DNA of 64,000 bases from IDS-8 sp964607425 (GTDB taxonomy: Bacteria; Pseudomonadota; Gammaproteobacteria; Steroidobacterales; Woeseiaceae), in the NCBI GenBank assembly GCA_964607425.1, contig CAZSKQ010000004.1, positions 30,058 through 94,057 on the forward strand. Reading direction: 5' to 3'. Numbering within the stretch: position 1 is the stretch's first letter; every line of letters begins with the position of its first letter. Positions 8,533 to 17,079 of this stretch are shown here, one piece after another. The translations under genes were made by a program, and so were the position numbers. Below the pieces are notes generated by a model. It searched no databases and was not told the DNA's origin. It saw only the letters and a program-made list of their open reading frames with translations.

Positions 8533-9173
8533 CCTACTCGGTAAAGGAAATCTATTACACGCTGCAGGGCGAGGGCGCCCAGGCGGGCCGTCCGGCCGTG
8601 TTCCTGCGTTTCGCCGGCTGCAACCTGTGGTCGGGGCGGGAGCGCGACCGCACGCGCGCTGTCTGCCGGTTCTGCGATACCGATTTCGTGGGGACGGACG
8701 GCCCCGGCGGCGGTAAATTCCCGACGGCGGAGGAACTCGCCGAGGCCGTGGCGCGCCACTGGCCGGCCTCGAGCGAGGGCGGCCGGCCCTACGTTGTGTG
8801 CACCGGCGGCGAGCCGCTCCTGCAGCTCGATGAAGCGGCCATCACCGCGCTGCACGCTCGCGGATTCGAAATCGGCGTCGAAACGAACGGCACCCTGCCG
8901 GCGCCGCCCGGCCTCGATTGGATCTGTGTCAGTCCCAAAGGCGCCGCCGCGGTGGTGCAGCGGACCGGCGATGAGCTGAAGCTGGTCTATCCGCAGCGCG
9001 AAGCCGAGGCCCGGCCGGAACGCTTCGCGCACCTCCCGTTCGAGCATCATTTCCTGCAGCCGCTCGACGATGCGGACAAGGAGCGGAACACGTGCGCCGC
9101 GATCGAATACTGCCTTGCGCATCCGCAATGGCGGCTCAGCCTGCAGACGCACAAAGTCACGGGCATTGCGTGA
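8529..9173 (+). CDS. queE: 7-carboxy-7-deazaguanine synthase QueE (radical SAM)
   Basis: 214 aa. The cluster-binding motif is C-x14-C-x2-C (from GCNLWSG to CRFCDTDF), the extended spacing of proteobacterial QueE rather than the common C-x3-C-x2-C. YTLQGEGAQAGRPAVFLRF precedes it, and CTGGEPLLQ and GVETNGT match conserved SAM- and substrate-binding positions. QueE makes 7-carboxy-7-deazaguanine from 6-carboxy-tetrahydropterin, the substrate of the preceding gene's product. In many proteobacteria queE and queC lie after tol-pal-cpoB; here they are about 29 kb away from it. Confidence 0.96.
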   Translation: MTYSVKEIYYTLQGEGAQAGRPAVFLRFAGCNLWSGRERDRTRAVCRFCDTDFVGTDGPGGGKFPTAEELAEAVARHWPASSEGGRPYVVCTGGEPLLQLDEAAITALHARGFEIGVETNGTLPAPPGLDWICVSPKGAAAVVQRTGDELKLVYPQREAEARPERFAHLPFEHHFLQPLDDADKERNTCAAIEYCLAHPQWRLSLQTHKVTGIA

Positions 9174-9186
9174 GCGGAAACGACGC

Positions 9187-9600
9187 GTGATCGATCATCG
9201 AATTTTGCGGCCCGTCGTCGCTCTCGGGGTCGGGTGCGCGCTCGCGTTTTGCGCGTACGACCGCGTGACCGATCCGCGGCCGGGCATCCAGCGGCAACAG
9301 GAGGAGGCGGTCGTAGGGGCATCGCGCGACATCCTGCGCGCCTACGTCGCGCCCGCGGCGGAACTGCTGATCGTCGACCCGCTGGCGCCGGATCGGAAAG
9401 TCGGCAAAGTCTACGTCTATCCGGCCGCGAACGGCTGGGAGGTCTCGGGCCATTACAGGCGCGGTCCCGGGGACCGCTGGCATCCGTACCTCATGCGGCT
9501 GGACAACGCCTCCGGGCTCATCGAGCTGTCGGTGCGGGACGATGACGCGAGCCTGCGGCACAAGGCCCGTACCGACCCGAAACTGAAAGCGGCGCCGTAG
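9187..9600 (+). CDS. Membrane-anchored or exported protein of unknown function
   Basis: 137 aa from a GTG at 9187, 13 bases after queE. An N-terminal hydrophobic segment (RPVVALGVGCALAFCAYD) could be a signal anchor or a poor lipoprotein signal. The rest is a soluble domain with beta-like stretches (KVGKVYVYPAANGWEVSGHY, WHPYLMRLDNASGLIEL). The start is the first that includes the hydrophobic segment; the longer upstream frame overlaps queE and is less likely. I know no family for it. Confidence 0.6.
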   Translation: MIDHRILRPVVALGVGCALAFCAYDRVTDPRPGIQRQQEEAVVGASRDILRAYVAPAAELLIVDPLAPDRKVGKVYVYPAANGWEVSGHYRRGPGDRWHPYLMRLDNASGLIELSVRDDDASLRHKARTDPKLKAAP

Positions 9601-9674
9601 CAGTCCGCGTCATGGGCACGGCGCCCGCGGCCGCGGTGCCGGACTGACTTGCCGTAGCCCGGGCGCGGGTTGGC

Positions 9675-10523
9675 TCATCCCCCGTCGCCCGCCGTGGCGG
9701 GCTCCAGCAAGCTTTCGGCGTCGAGTTCTTCCCGCCACTCCACGACGTTCATCTCGATGAAGAAGAAGGCAACCAGCCACAGGAAGGCATCCCAGAAATC
9801 GACGAAGTCGCCCATCACACCCCAGTAGATCGCCGCCAGCAGGAGGGTGGGGTAGACCACGTACTTCCCGGCCGTGCTTGCGCGGCGCACCCAGCCGTGC
9901 AGCCGGTCCTGCTCCTGCAGGCGCACGTCGACCTCCAGCAGGAATACGAGGATGAGCCATACGCCGGAGTTGATGACGTCGACCCAGGCGAGCCGCGTGA
10001 TGGCGGTCAGGCCGGCCGGGTCTATCGCGGCCCGCAGACCGGGCAGCTGCAGAAACGTCGCGGCAGTCGAAAACTGGCCGCAGTTGCCCGCGGTCAGTGC
10101 GACGTATTCATCGAGGTCGACCGCATAGGCCCAGCCGCCGCTGGCCAGGGTGCAGAGCTGCTGTACCCCGGCCAGCGGTGCCGCGTCGAACAGGAACAGG
10201 ACCTTCGAAAGGTAGCCGTAGAACGCGTATACGATGACGAGGTAGCAAACGGCGCGCAGACCGTGCATGAAGAGCACGGTCCGCCTTCCGAGACGGTCGG
10301 TGGTCATCACCGTTTCCACCTCGAACATTAGCAGCAGGATTACCCAGGCTGCCGTGTCGATAGTGGCCGCGAAACCCTCGATCACGTCGGCGAAGGCAAT
10401 GCCGTCCTCGAAGCGGTACGCCGCCGCCGCCCATTCCTCCACAAAGAACAGGTACACGTTGAGCGTCAGCAGCGCGTACACCGTGTACTTGAAGAGCGGG
10501 AAGAGCTTGTCGCGATCGAGCAT
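9675..10523 (-). CDS. Polytopic membrane protein of unknown function
   Basis: About 282 aa with some six hydrophobic helices and several intramembrane charged residues. The first helix follows FPLFKYTVYALLTLNVYLFF. Acidic residues are conspicuous next to helices (FVEEW, MFEVETV, LLEVDV, FIEMNVVEWREE). A periplasmic-type loop holds two Cys (LCTLASGG and GNCGQFS) that could form a disulfide. The start is one of Met1, Met4 or Met5 of the longest frame; the Met5 codon (10523) is given. It does not match a transporter family I know. It is flanked by divergent and convergent genes and seems to be monocistronic. Confidence 0.65.
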   Translation of the reverse strand: MLDRDKLFPLFKYTVYALLTLNVYLFFVEEWAAAAYRFEDGIAFADVIEGFAATIDTAAWVILLLMFEVETVMTTDRLGRRTVLFMHGLRAVCYLVIVYAFYGYLSKVLFLFDAAPLAGVQQLCTLASGGWAYAVDLDEYVALTAGNCGQFSTAATFLQLPGLRAAIDPAGLTAITRLAWVDVINSGVWLILVFLLEVDVRLQEQDRLHGWVRRASTAGKYVVYPTLLLAAIYWGVMGDFVDFWDAFLWLVAFFFIEMNVVEWREELDAESLLEPATAGDGG

Positions 10524-10606
10524 CATCGTTTCCATGCGCCATCGCGGATTCCAGCGTCACTGCAGTGAGGTCGAACCGGGGTTCGACCCTGATTCTCCTT
10601 GCCGGA

Positions 10607-12655
10607 TCACCGCCAGATGTGCACGCGTTCCTCCGCCGGCAGCCAGTGCCCGTCACCTTCACTCACGTTGAACGTGTCGTAGAAGGCATCGACGTTGCGC
10701 ACGACGCCGTTGACCCGGTACACGGGCGGCGAGTGCGGATCGCTCTTGATGCGCAGCTCCGTGGCCTCCGGCCGGTACTTGGAGCGCCAGACCTGGGCAA
10801 AGCCGAGGAAGAAGCGCTCCTGCCCGGTCATGCCGTCAATGACGGGCGATTCCTTGCCGTCGAGCGACAGCTCATAGGCGCGCAGCGCGATGGCGGCGCC
10901 GCCAAGATCCCCGATGTTTTCGCCGAGCGTCAGCTCGCCGTTGACGAAGAGGCCGGGTAGCGGCTCGAAGCCGCTGTATTGCTCGACCAGCGCCTGCGTA
11001 CGTTTTTCGAAAGCCGCGCGGTCCGCTTCGGTCCACCAGTTCGTGAGGTTACCGTCGCCGTCGTATTTGCTGCCCTGGTCGTCGAATCCATGACCAATTT
11101 CATGGCCGATGACGAGCCCGATGGCACCGTAGTTGCGAGCGTCCTCCGCTTCGAGGATGAAGAACGGCGGCTGCAGGATTGCCGCCGGGAACACGATCTC
11201 GTTCATCGGCGGGTTGTAGTAGGCATTCACCGTCTGCGGCGTCATGAACCACTCGCCGCGGTCGACCGGCTTCCCGAGCTTGTCGATTTCCCGGTAATGA
11301 TTGAGAACGCGCGCGTGCTGGATGTTGCCGACGAGATCGTCCGCGGACACTTCGAGCCCGGAGTAATCTTTCCATTCCTCCGGATAGCCGATCTTCGGGG
11401 AGAACTTTGAAAGCTTCTCCAGCGCCTTCGCCTTGGTCTCCTCGCTCATCCAGTCGAGATTCCTTATGGATTCCTCGTAGGCGAGGATGAGGTTAGCGAC
11501 CATGTCCTCCATGCGCGCCTTGGCTGCGGGCGGAAAATGCCGCTCGACGTACAACTTGCCGAGCAGCTCACCGAGGTTGCCGTTGATCGAGTCGACGGCG
11601 CGTTTCCAGCGCGGCTGTTGCTCCAGCCGGCCCTGCAGGGTTTTGCCGTAGAAATCGAAAGCCGCGTCGACGAAGTCCTCCGACAGGTAATCGGCATAGC
11701 TGGTCAGCGCCTGCAGCCGCAGGTATTCCTTCCAGATGGACAGGTCGACAGCCGGGGCAATCTCGTTTAGCGCCTGCATATAAGACGGCTGACTGACGAT
11801 GACGTACTCCTGCCGGCCGGTGCCTAAGCCTTCGAGCCAGGCGTCGAGGTCGAAATTGGAAAGCATGCTCTCCAGTTCGGCATCGCTCACCTTGTTGTAG
11901 CGCTTGTTCGCGTCGCGGTTCACGACCTTGTCCCAGTGGTGCTCGGCAAGCTGCGTCTCGAGTGCCATGATGCGCTTCGCGGCGCCCTCGCTGTCGGCGT
12001 AGCCGGAAAGGGCCAGCATCTTTGCCACGTAGCGGACGTACTCCGCGCGCAGTTCCTGCCCGCGCTCGGTCTCGTCGAAATAGTAGTCGCGGTCCGGAAG
12101 ACCCAGTCCCGACTGCCAGGTGATGACGACATAGCGATCCGGCTGCTTGACGTCCTGGCTGATAAAGAACTGCAGGGGCGCGTCGAGACCGAGCTCGTTC
12201 GTGGCGCCGAAGAACGCGACCACGTCATCGAAGTTCTTTAGCGCATCGATGCGCGCGAACAGGTCCTCCAGCGGTTTAACGCCCAGCGCATTCGCCTGCT
12301 CCACGTCGAGCCAGGCGTTGTAGAAGGCGCCGATCTTCGCGCCGTCGTCGTTCTTGCCGGCGTCTTGCGAGACGTCCTCGATAATGGTGCGCAGCTGTGC
12401 AAGCCCGGTGTCCCGCAGGATGTTGAACGAACCCCATCCGGACTGGTCGGGCGGGATTGTCGTGTTCTCGACCCAGCCGCCGTTGGCGTACGCAAAGAAA
12501 TCGTCCTGCGGCCGCACCGACGTATCCATCCCCTCGAGGTCGATACCGGATTGCAAGGGAATATCGGCGGTGGCGGTAGCGGCTTCGGGAGACGAAGCGG
12601 AATCGCAGCCCGCCACGATGGCCGCGCAGGCCAGCGCAACACAGAGTCTGTTCAT
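10607..12655 (-). CDS. M13 family zinc metallopeptidase (PepO/neprilysin type), lipoprotein
   Basis: 682 aa, the normal length. The N-terminus ends in AIVAGC, a good lipobox, so the enzyme is probably periplasmic or on the outer membrane. VIGHEIGHGFDDQGSKYD carries the HExxH zinc ligands, and ELTLGENIGDLGG carries the third ligand Glu in the ENxxD signature. An invariant-looking NAYYNPPMNEIVFPAAILQPP precedes the active site, as in other M13 peptidases, and a C-terminal PPVYRVNGVVRNVDAFYDTF is also typical. It should cleave oligopeptides of limited size. The gene is separated from the preceding Rieske gene by a nested palindrome. Confidence 0.95.
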   Translation of the reverse strand: MNRLCVALACAAIVAGCDSASSPEAATATADIPLQSGIDLEGMDTSVRPQDDFFAYANGGWVENTTIPPDQSGWGSFNILRDTGLAQLRTIIEDVSQDAGKNDDGAKIGAFYNAWLDVEQANALGVKPLEDLFARIDALKNFDDVVAFFGATNELGLDAPLQFFISQDVKQPDRYVVITWQSGLGLPDRDYYFDETERGQELRAEYVRYVAKMLALSGYADSEGAAKRIMALETQLAEHHWDKVVNRDANKRYNKVSDAELESMLSNFDLDAWLEGLGTGRQEYVIVSQPSYMQALNEIAPAVDLSIWKEYLRLQALTSYADYLSEDFVDAAFDFYGKTLQGRLEQQPRWKRAVDSINGNLGELLGKLYVERHFPPAAKARMEDMVANLILAYEESIRNLDWMSEETKAKALEKLSKFSPKIGYPEEWKDYSGLEVSADDLVGNIQHARVLNHYREIDKLGKPVDRGEWFMTPQTVNAYYNPPMNEIVFPAAILQPPFFILEAEDARNYGAIGLVIGHEIGHGFDDQGSKYDGDGNLTNWWTEADRAAFEKRTQALVEQYSGFEPLPGLFVNGELTLGENIGDLGGAAIALRAYELSLDGKESPVIDGMTGQERFFLGFAQVWRSKYRPEATELRIKSDPHSPPVYRVNGVVRNVDAFYDTFNVSEGDGHWLPAEERVHIWR

Positions 12656-12748
12656 GGATTTACCCCCGCGGTTCAGCGCCCCCGGCTTATTCCGGGCGTG
12701 GCAGATTCCGACAAGGATAACCGCCGATGGTTCGCGCCGCCAGAAATG

Positions 12749-12822
12749 GGCCGGAAATGGGGCCAGGCCATGTTATCCGGAGAAAATGGGGCCCGCCCCA
12801 TTTTCTCCTCCCATTTCCGGCC
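12749..12822. repeat. Nested double palindrome, possible terminator
   Basis: Two perfect 13-bp inverted repeats sit one inside the other. The outer arms are GGCCGGAAATGGG (12749-12761) and its complement (12810-12822). The inner arms are GGAGAAAATGGGG (12779-12791) and its complement (12796-12808), with a 4-base loop CCCG. Inner and outer arms also resemble each other. The structure begins 3-4 bases after the stop of the Rieske gene (reverse strand) and could end its transcription, though there is no T-tract. It may instead be a REP-type mobile palindrome. Confidence 0.8.
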
Positions 12823-12825
12823 GGG

Positions 12826-14064
12826 TCAGGCCCTCCGGGATACCGGCACGGGGCGGCCGGGGCGCTCCGCGAGCTGCTGCACGATCCAGTCGACGTAACG
12901 CTTTTCCATGCGCTCCATCGTCGCGAACGGCCCGGGGCGGAAATAGCGCGAGTTCACCCCCTTCCAGTTATTGACGATGATCTCCTTGTCCGCCAGGGTC
13001 GTTACGTGCCAGAGCCAGGTCAGCTCCTCGAGATCGTAGTCCTTGCCCTCGACTGCATCGCTGCGCACGAACCAGAAGATCTCGCAGACACAGTTCTCAT
13101 GGTCGACGGCCTTGAAAACATACCCGACCACGTGATCGCTGTATGCCAGCAGGAACGAGAACGGGCCGAAGCTGAAGTCCGACGCGCCGCCGTCGTAATC
13201 CTTGAGATTGCCGAGCAATGGCGCTACCGGTTCGCCGTTGCGGCTGCCGGTCTTGTAGCCTTCGAACAGCGCGGTGCGGCTGTAGCCGTAACCCTGTTCT
13301 CCCGGCCGGGCGTGCGTGTCCACGTAGTCGTGCTCGATGGACTTGAGCCCGCAGGCTTCGAACCGGCCCAGCATCTTGTCCTGCAGGCGATCGCGCTTGG
13401 CGGGATCGAGCATCAGCGTATGCATGCGCGCGTACTCGGGATGAGCCGTCGCGCAGTGGTAACACTCCTGGTAATTCTCTACAGCGAGCTTCCAGTTGGC
13501 TGCGATGGCGTAACTGCGTTTTGCCGCTACCTTCAGGTTTTCGAAACCGAACATCGCGAACGGCTCGGCCAGGTCACGCCGGGCGCCATCGAGCGAGGGC
13601 GGGTTTTCGCAAAAGCATACGAAGATGAGTCCACCCAGCACGTCGACGCTGACGGGGTGCAGGCCGTAGCTTTTCTTGTCGAAATTCTTTGGCATCGAGC
13701 GGGCGGCCGTCAGGTTGCCGTCGAGGTCGTACATCCAGCCGTGATAGGGGCATTCGAACTTGCGCGTGCTGCCGCTTTCCTGCAGGCAGACGAGCGAGCC
13801 GCGGTGCCGGCACACGTTGGCGAACGCCTTGATCTTCCCGTCGGAGCTGCGCACCACGATGGCTGATTCCTTCCCCATCCGGGCGAGGAAGAAATCGCCC
13901 GGCTGCGGGATTTGCGAGGCATGGCCGGCGAGCAGCCAGTTGCGATTCAGGATGCGGTCTACTTCGAGTGCATAGATTTCCGGGTCGGTGTAAAACCGCC
14001 GCTCCAGCGGCATCCCGGGTTCATAGTCTGCGATGAGCTCGGCAATGGTTCTTGAGTCCTGCAT
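12826..14064 (-). CDS. Aromatic-ring-hydroxylating-type Rieske oxygenase, alpha subunit
   Basis: 412 aa. The Rieske [2Fe-2S] site reads CRHRGSLVC... FECPYHGW, that is C-x-H then C-x2-H. The catalytic domain has NYQECYHCATAHPEY, matching the mononuclear iron site (E/D-x-x-x-H-x4-5-H pattern). The ATG at 14064 (MQDSRTIAEL) follows GGGAT at a suitable distance and is preferred over the longer upstream frame. The overall sequence resembles Rieske enzymes acting on quaternary amines or other small substrates (GbcA-like) as much as ring hydroxylases, so the substrate is left open. No reductase gene is adjacent, so electrons must come from elsewhere. Confidence 0.9.
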   Translation of the reverse strand: MQDSRTIAELIADYEPGMPLERRFYTDPEIYALEVDRILNRNWLLAGHASQIPQPGDFFLARMGKESAIVVRSSDGKIKAFANVCRHRGSLVCLQESGSTRKFECPYHGWMYDLDGNLTAARSMPKNFDKKSYGLHPVSVDVLGGLIFVCFCENPPSLDGARRDLAEPFAMFGFENLKVAAKRSYAIAANWKLAVENYQECYHCATAHPEYARMHTLMLDPAKRDRLQDKMLGRFEACGLKSIEHDYVDTHARPGEQGYGYSRTALFEGYKTGSRNGEPVAPLLGNLKDYDGGASDFSFGPFSFLLAYSDHVVGYVFKAVDHENCVCEIFWFVRSDAVEGKDYDLEELTWLWHVTTLADKEIIVNNWKGVNSRYFRPGPFATMERMEKRYVDWIVQQLAERPGRPVPVSRRA

Positions 14065-14217
14065 GGCGATCCCAATCTTGTAAGTTGTCGCTTCTATAGC
14101 GAAAACACGACGATAGCACACGCGCCCGAGCCGGAAATCGGGACCTTCACCATCTGAAACCCGGCCCGCCGGGGACCGCGCCGGCAGGGCTTTTGCGGCG
14201 CGTTGCCGCTAAAAAAT

Positions 14218-15522
14218 TTACAACGAATCGGCCGCCGCGGCGTAATCCAGCGCGAGGCCCACGAACGTGCGCACGCCGACGATCAGCGCATCTTCGTTTA
14301 CGTAGAACAGCGGCGAATGATTGGATGCCGCTTCCCCCGCGGCGATACCTTCCTTATTGATGCCGAGCATCAGGAACAGGCCCGGGATGCGTTGCTCGAA
14401 ATGCGCGAAGTCCTCCGCGCCCGTGATGAGTTCGTGTTCCCGCACGTTGCCTTCGCCCGCGGCCCATTGCAGCGTCGGCATCATCTGTCCCAAAAGTTCC
14501 GGATCGTTGCCGGTAACCGGCGCATACGGGTCGATCGTCACGGTCGCCTCCGCACCCGAAGCCTGCGCCACCAGGTCAACGGTCTTCCTGAGCCGCGCAT
14601 GCAGTTCTTCACGGACGCCCGCATCGAAAGTGCGGATGGTACCGAGCATGCTCACGTCGTCGGGAATGATGTTGCCGCGCACGCCGCCGCGAATGCTGCC
14701 GATGGTGATGACGGCCGGTCCGCGCGTAATGTCGAGCTGCCGGCTCGGGATGCCCTGCAGGGCCGTGACGATCTGGGCGGCGACGTAAATCGGGTCCACA
14801 CCGTGCCACGGCGAAGACCCGTGCGTCTGCCGCCCGCGGATGTCGATGGCCAGGCTGTCGGAAGCCGCCATGAAACTGCCGGCCCGGTAGTGCAGGGTGC
14901 CGGGCGGCCCGGGCCACGCGTGCAGCCCGAAGATCGCCTCGGGCGGATTGGGCCCGTCGAGCACGCCTTCCTCGATCATCAGGGCAGCTCCGCCTTGCTC
15001 GCCGGCGGGCGCACCTTCTTCGGCAGGCTGGAAGACGAACTTGACGGTGCCCGCGAGCTGGTCACGATGCGCCGCGAGAATCTCGGCCGCGCCCATCAGC
15101 ATGGCGACGTGCGTGTCATGGCCGCAGGCGTGCATCACGTAGACTTCCTCGCCGTTGTATTCGCCTTTAACCTGCGACGCGAAGGGCAGGCCGGTCTGCT
15201 CGCGCACCGGCAGCGCGTCCATGTCGGCACGCAGCGCAATCACAGGCCCCGGCTTGCCGCCCACGAGGGTCCCGACCACGCCGGTGTGGGCGATCCCGGT
15301 TTCGACCGCGTCGAGATCGAGCGCGCGGAGGTGGTCCGCGACTTTCGCGGCCGTGCGGAATTCCCGGTTGGACAACTCGGGGTGCTGGTGAATGTCGCGC
15401 CGCCAGGCGATAACCCGTGGTTCGATAGCCTGGAAGGCCTGCTCGAGCCCAAGCCGGCCGTCCTGCGCCTGGGCGCCGGCCGCCGTGCAAAGAGCCGAAA
15501 GAATCAGCAGATAGCGGTGCAT
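14218..15522 (-). CDS. Exported M20 family metallo-amidohydrolase
   Basis: 434 aa. A signal peptide (ending near AGAQAQ) follows the ATG at 15522, which has a strong AAGGGGGA upstream; the longer frame is non-family sequence. Metal-binding motifs of the M20/amidohydrolase family are present: ALRADMDALPV, HACGHDTHVAML (with the di-Cys/His pattern), FQPAEEGAPAG (catalytic Glu) and AEDFAHF. It most resembles hippurate / IAA-amino-acid hydrolases, which cut N-acyl amino acids. Periplasmic location distinguishes it from the cytoplasmic relatives. It is divergent from the PQQ-type dehydrogenase gene. Confidence 0.92.
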   Translation of the reverse strand: MHRYLLILSALCTAAGAQAQDGRLGLEQAFQAIEPRVIAWRRDIHQHPELSNREFRTAAKVADHLRALDLDAVETGIAHTGVVGTLVGGKPGPVIALRADMDALPVREQTGLPFASQVKGEYNGEEVYVMHACGHDTHVAMLMGAAEILAAHRDQLAGTVKFVFQPAEEGAPAGEQGGAALMIEEGVLDGPNPPEAIFGLHAWPGPPGTLHYRAGSFMAASDSLAIDIRGRQTHGSSPWHGVDPIYVAAQIVTALQGIPSRQLDITRGPAVITIGSIRGGVRGNIIPDDVSMLGTIRTFDAGVREELHARLRKTVDLVAQASGAEATVTIDPYAPVTGNDPELLGQMMPTLQWAAGEGNVREHELITGAEDFAHFEQRIPGLFLMLGINKEGIAAGEAASNHSPLFYVNEDALIVGVRTFVGLALDYAAAADSL

Positions 15523-15658
15523 GCGGAAATCCCCCTTGCCGGTTTTCGTCGACTGTACCGCAAATGGCCCGCCGCCGGCTGCGTGGCCTTTGCATTGCAC
15601 TTTGCAAGCCTTCTGCAGTCCATTACGCTGGAACCAGGCACGTACGGGGGACACGACG

Positions 15659-16906
15659 ATGCAGTACCTGAATGGCTTCGGCAGGCTGGTGCTTCTCTGG
15701 AGTGCACTTGCGCTTGCTGCCTGTGACGGCACGTCGGCTACGTTCAATCCGCCGGGCGATCCGGGTCCCGCACCGCCGGACGATCCGCAACCGCCGGCGG
15801 AGCCACCCCCGATTGCCGTAGAGCGGGTCTTCCAGCAGCTCGCATTCGTCCAGCCGCTACTGGCGCTGCAGGCGCCCGGCGATGACACCCGCTGGTTCGT
15901 GGTCGAGAAGGGCGGGACCGTGCGCGTGTTTCCGAACGATCCCGATGCCGCGGTCGACGATGTCCGGGTCTTCGCGGATCTCGAAGGGCGGGTCAATTCC
16001 TCGTTCAGCGAGTCCGGGCTTCTCGGCATGGCTTTTCACCCGGATTTTACCGTTAACGGCGAGGTCTTTCTCTCGTATACCCGCACGGGAACGGGCGCGC
16101 CGCTAGAGTCCGTCGTGTCGCGATTCACGGTCGCGGATAACGGGAGCCTGGATGTGTCTTTCGAAGACATCATCCTGACGGTTACCCAGCCCAATACCAA
16201 CCACAACGGCGGCAACATCGTGTTCGGTCCCGACGGATTCCTTTATATCGGGCTGGGCGACGGCGGCGGAGCCGGCGACCCGGGCGGCAACGGGCAGGAC
16301 ACCACGACCCTGCTCGGGTCGGTGCTGCGCATCGACGTCGACACGGCGTCGCCTTACGCCATTCCCCCCGACAATCCGTTCGCGAATAACCCGGAGTGCT
16401 TCCAGGCGGTCAATGCGACCGACTGCCCTGAGATCTTCGCCTGGGGGTTCCGCAATCCCTGGCGCTTCAGCTTCGATCGCGAGACCGGTGAGCTGTGGCT
16501 CGGCGACGTGGGGCAGAACGCCTGGGAAGAGGTCGACCTTGTCGAACTGAGCGGCAACTACGGCTGGAACCAGCGCGAGGGCGCGCATTGCTTCGAGCCG
16601 CAGGAAGGTTGCAGCATCGACAACATCGACCCGATCGCCGAATACGGTCACGACCTCGGCAATTCGATCACCGGCGGCTACATGTACCGGGGCAGCGCCA
16701 TCCCGGACCTTGCCGGGTTCTACCTGTTCGCTGACTTCGGTTCCGGGCGCATCTGGGCAATCTCCTCCGCGAGCGAGCAGGGTACGGAGCCTGACGAGTT
16801 GCTGGCCACCGGGCTCAATATCGCCTCCTTTGCCGAAAGCAACTCGGGCGAGCTGTTCATCGTGGATCTTTCGACCGGCACGATGCATCGTATAGTGGCC
16901 TTGTAG
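15659..16906 (+). CDS. PQQ-dependent aldose/sugar dehydrogenase-like lipoprotein (YliI/HHIP type)
   Basis: 415 aa. LALAAC is a lipobox, followed by a Pro-rich linker (about residues 30-50) to the catalytic propeller. GLLGMAFHPDF, NHNGGNIVFGPDGFLYIGLGDGGGAGDPGG (split over about residues 181-205), FAWGFRNPWRFSFD and GDVGQNAWEEVD are hallmarks of the soluble-glucose-dehydrogenase-like six-bladed propeller that binds PQQ and calcium. Such enzymes oxidise aldoses in the periplasm. No pqq synthesis gene is in the window. A modest hairpin (GAGCC...GGCTC) follows the gene. Confidence 0.9.
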   Translation: MQYLNGFGRLVLLWSALALAACDGTSATFNPPGDPGPAPPDDPQPPAEPPPIAVERVFQQLAFVQPLLALQAPGDDTRWFVVEKGGTVRVFPNDPDAAVDDVRVFADLEGRVNSSFSESGLLGMAFHPDFTVNGEVFLSYTRTGTGAPLESVVSRFTVADNGSLDVSFEDIILTVTQPNTNHNGGNIVFGPDGFLYIGLGDGGGAGDPGGNGQDTTTLLGSVLRIDVDTASPYAIPPDNPFANNPECFQAVNATDCPEIFAWGFRNPWRFSFDRETGELWLGDVGQNAWEEVDLVELSGNYGWNQREGAHCFEPQEGCSIDNIDPIAEYGHDLGNSITGGYMYRGSAIPDLAGFYLFADFGSGRIWAISSASEQGTEPDELLATGLNIASFAESNSGELFIVDLSTGTMHRIVAL

Positions 16907-17079
16907 CCGCGCAAACCAGAGCCCCGCGGCGGCTCCGTTGCATCATGCGGAATGCGCGTGTTGGCAGGGCTGGGGCCGCGTCGCCCACATGCCGGATGCG
17001 TTATTGCCGCGCGTCCGTCTTATGCATTACCCTCCGCCGCTTCGCGCCTACGAGAAGTCCAAAGAGAGGGAGCCCGCGC

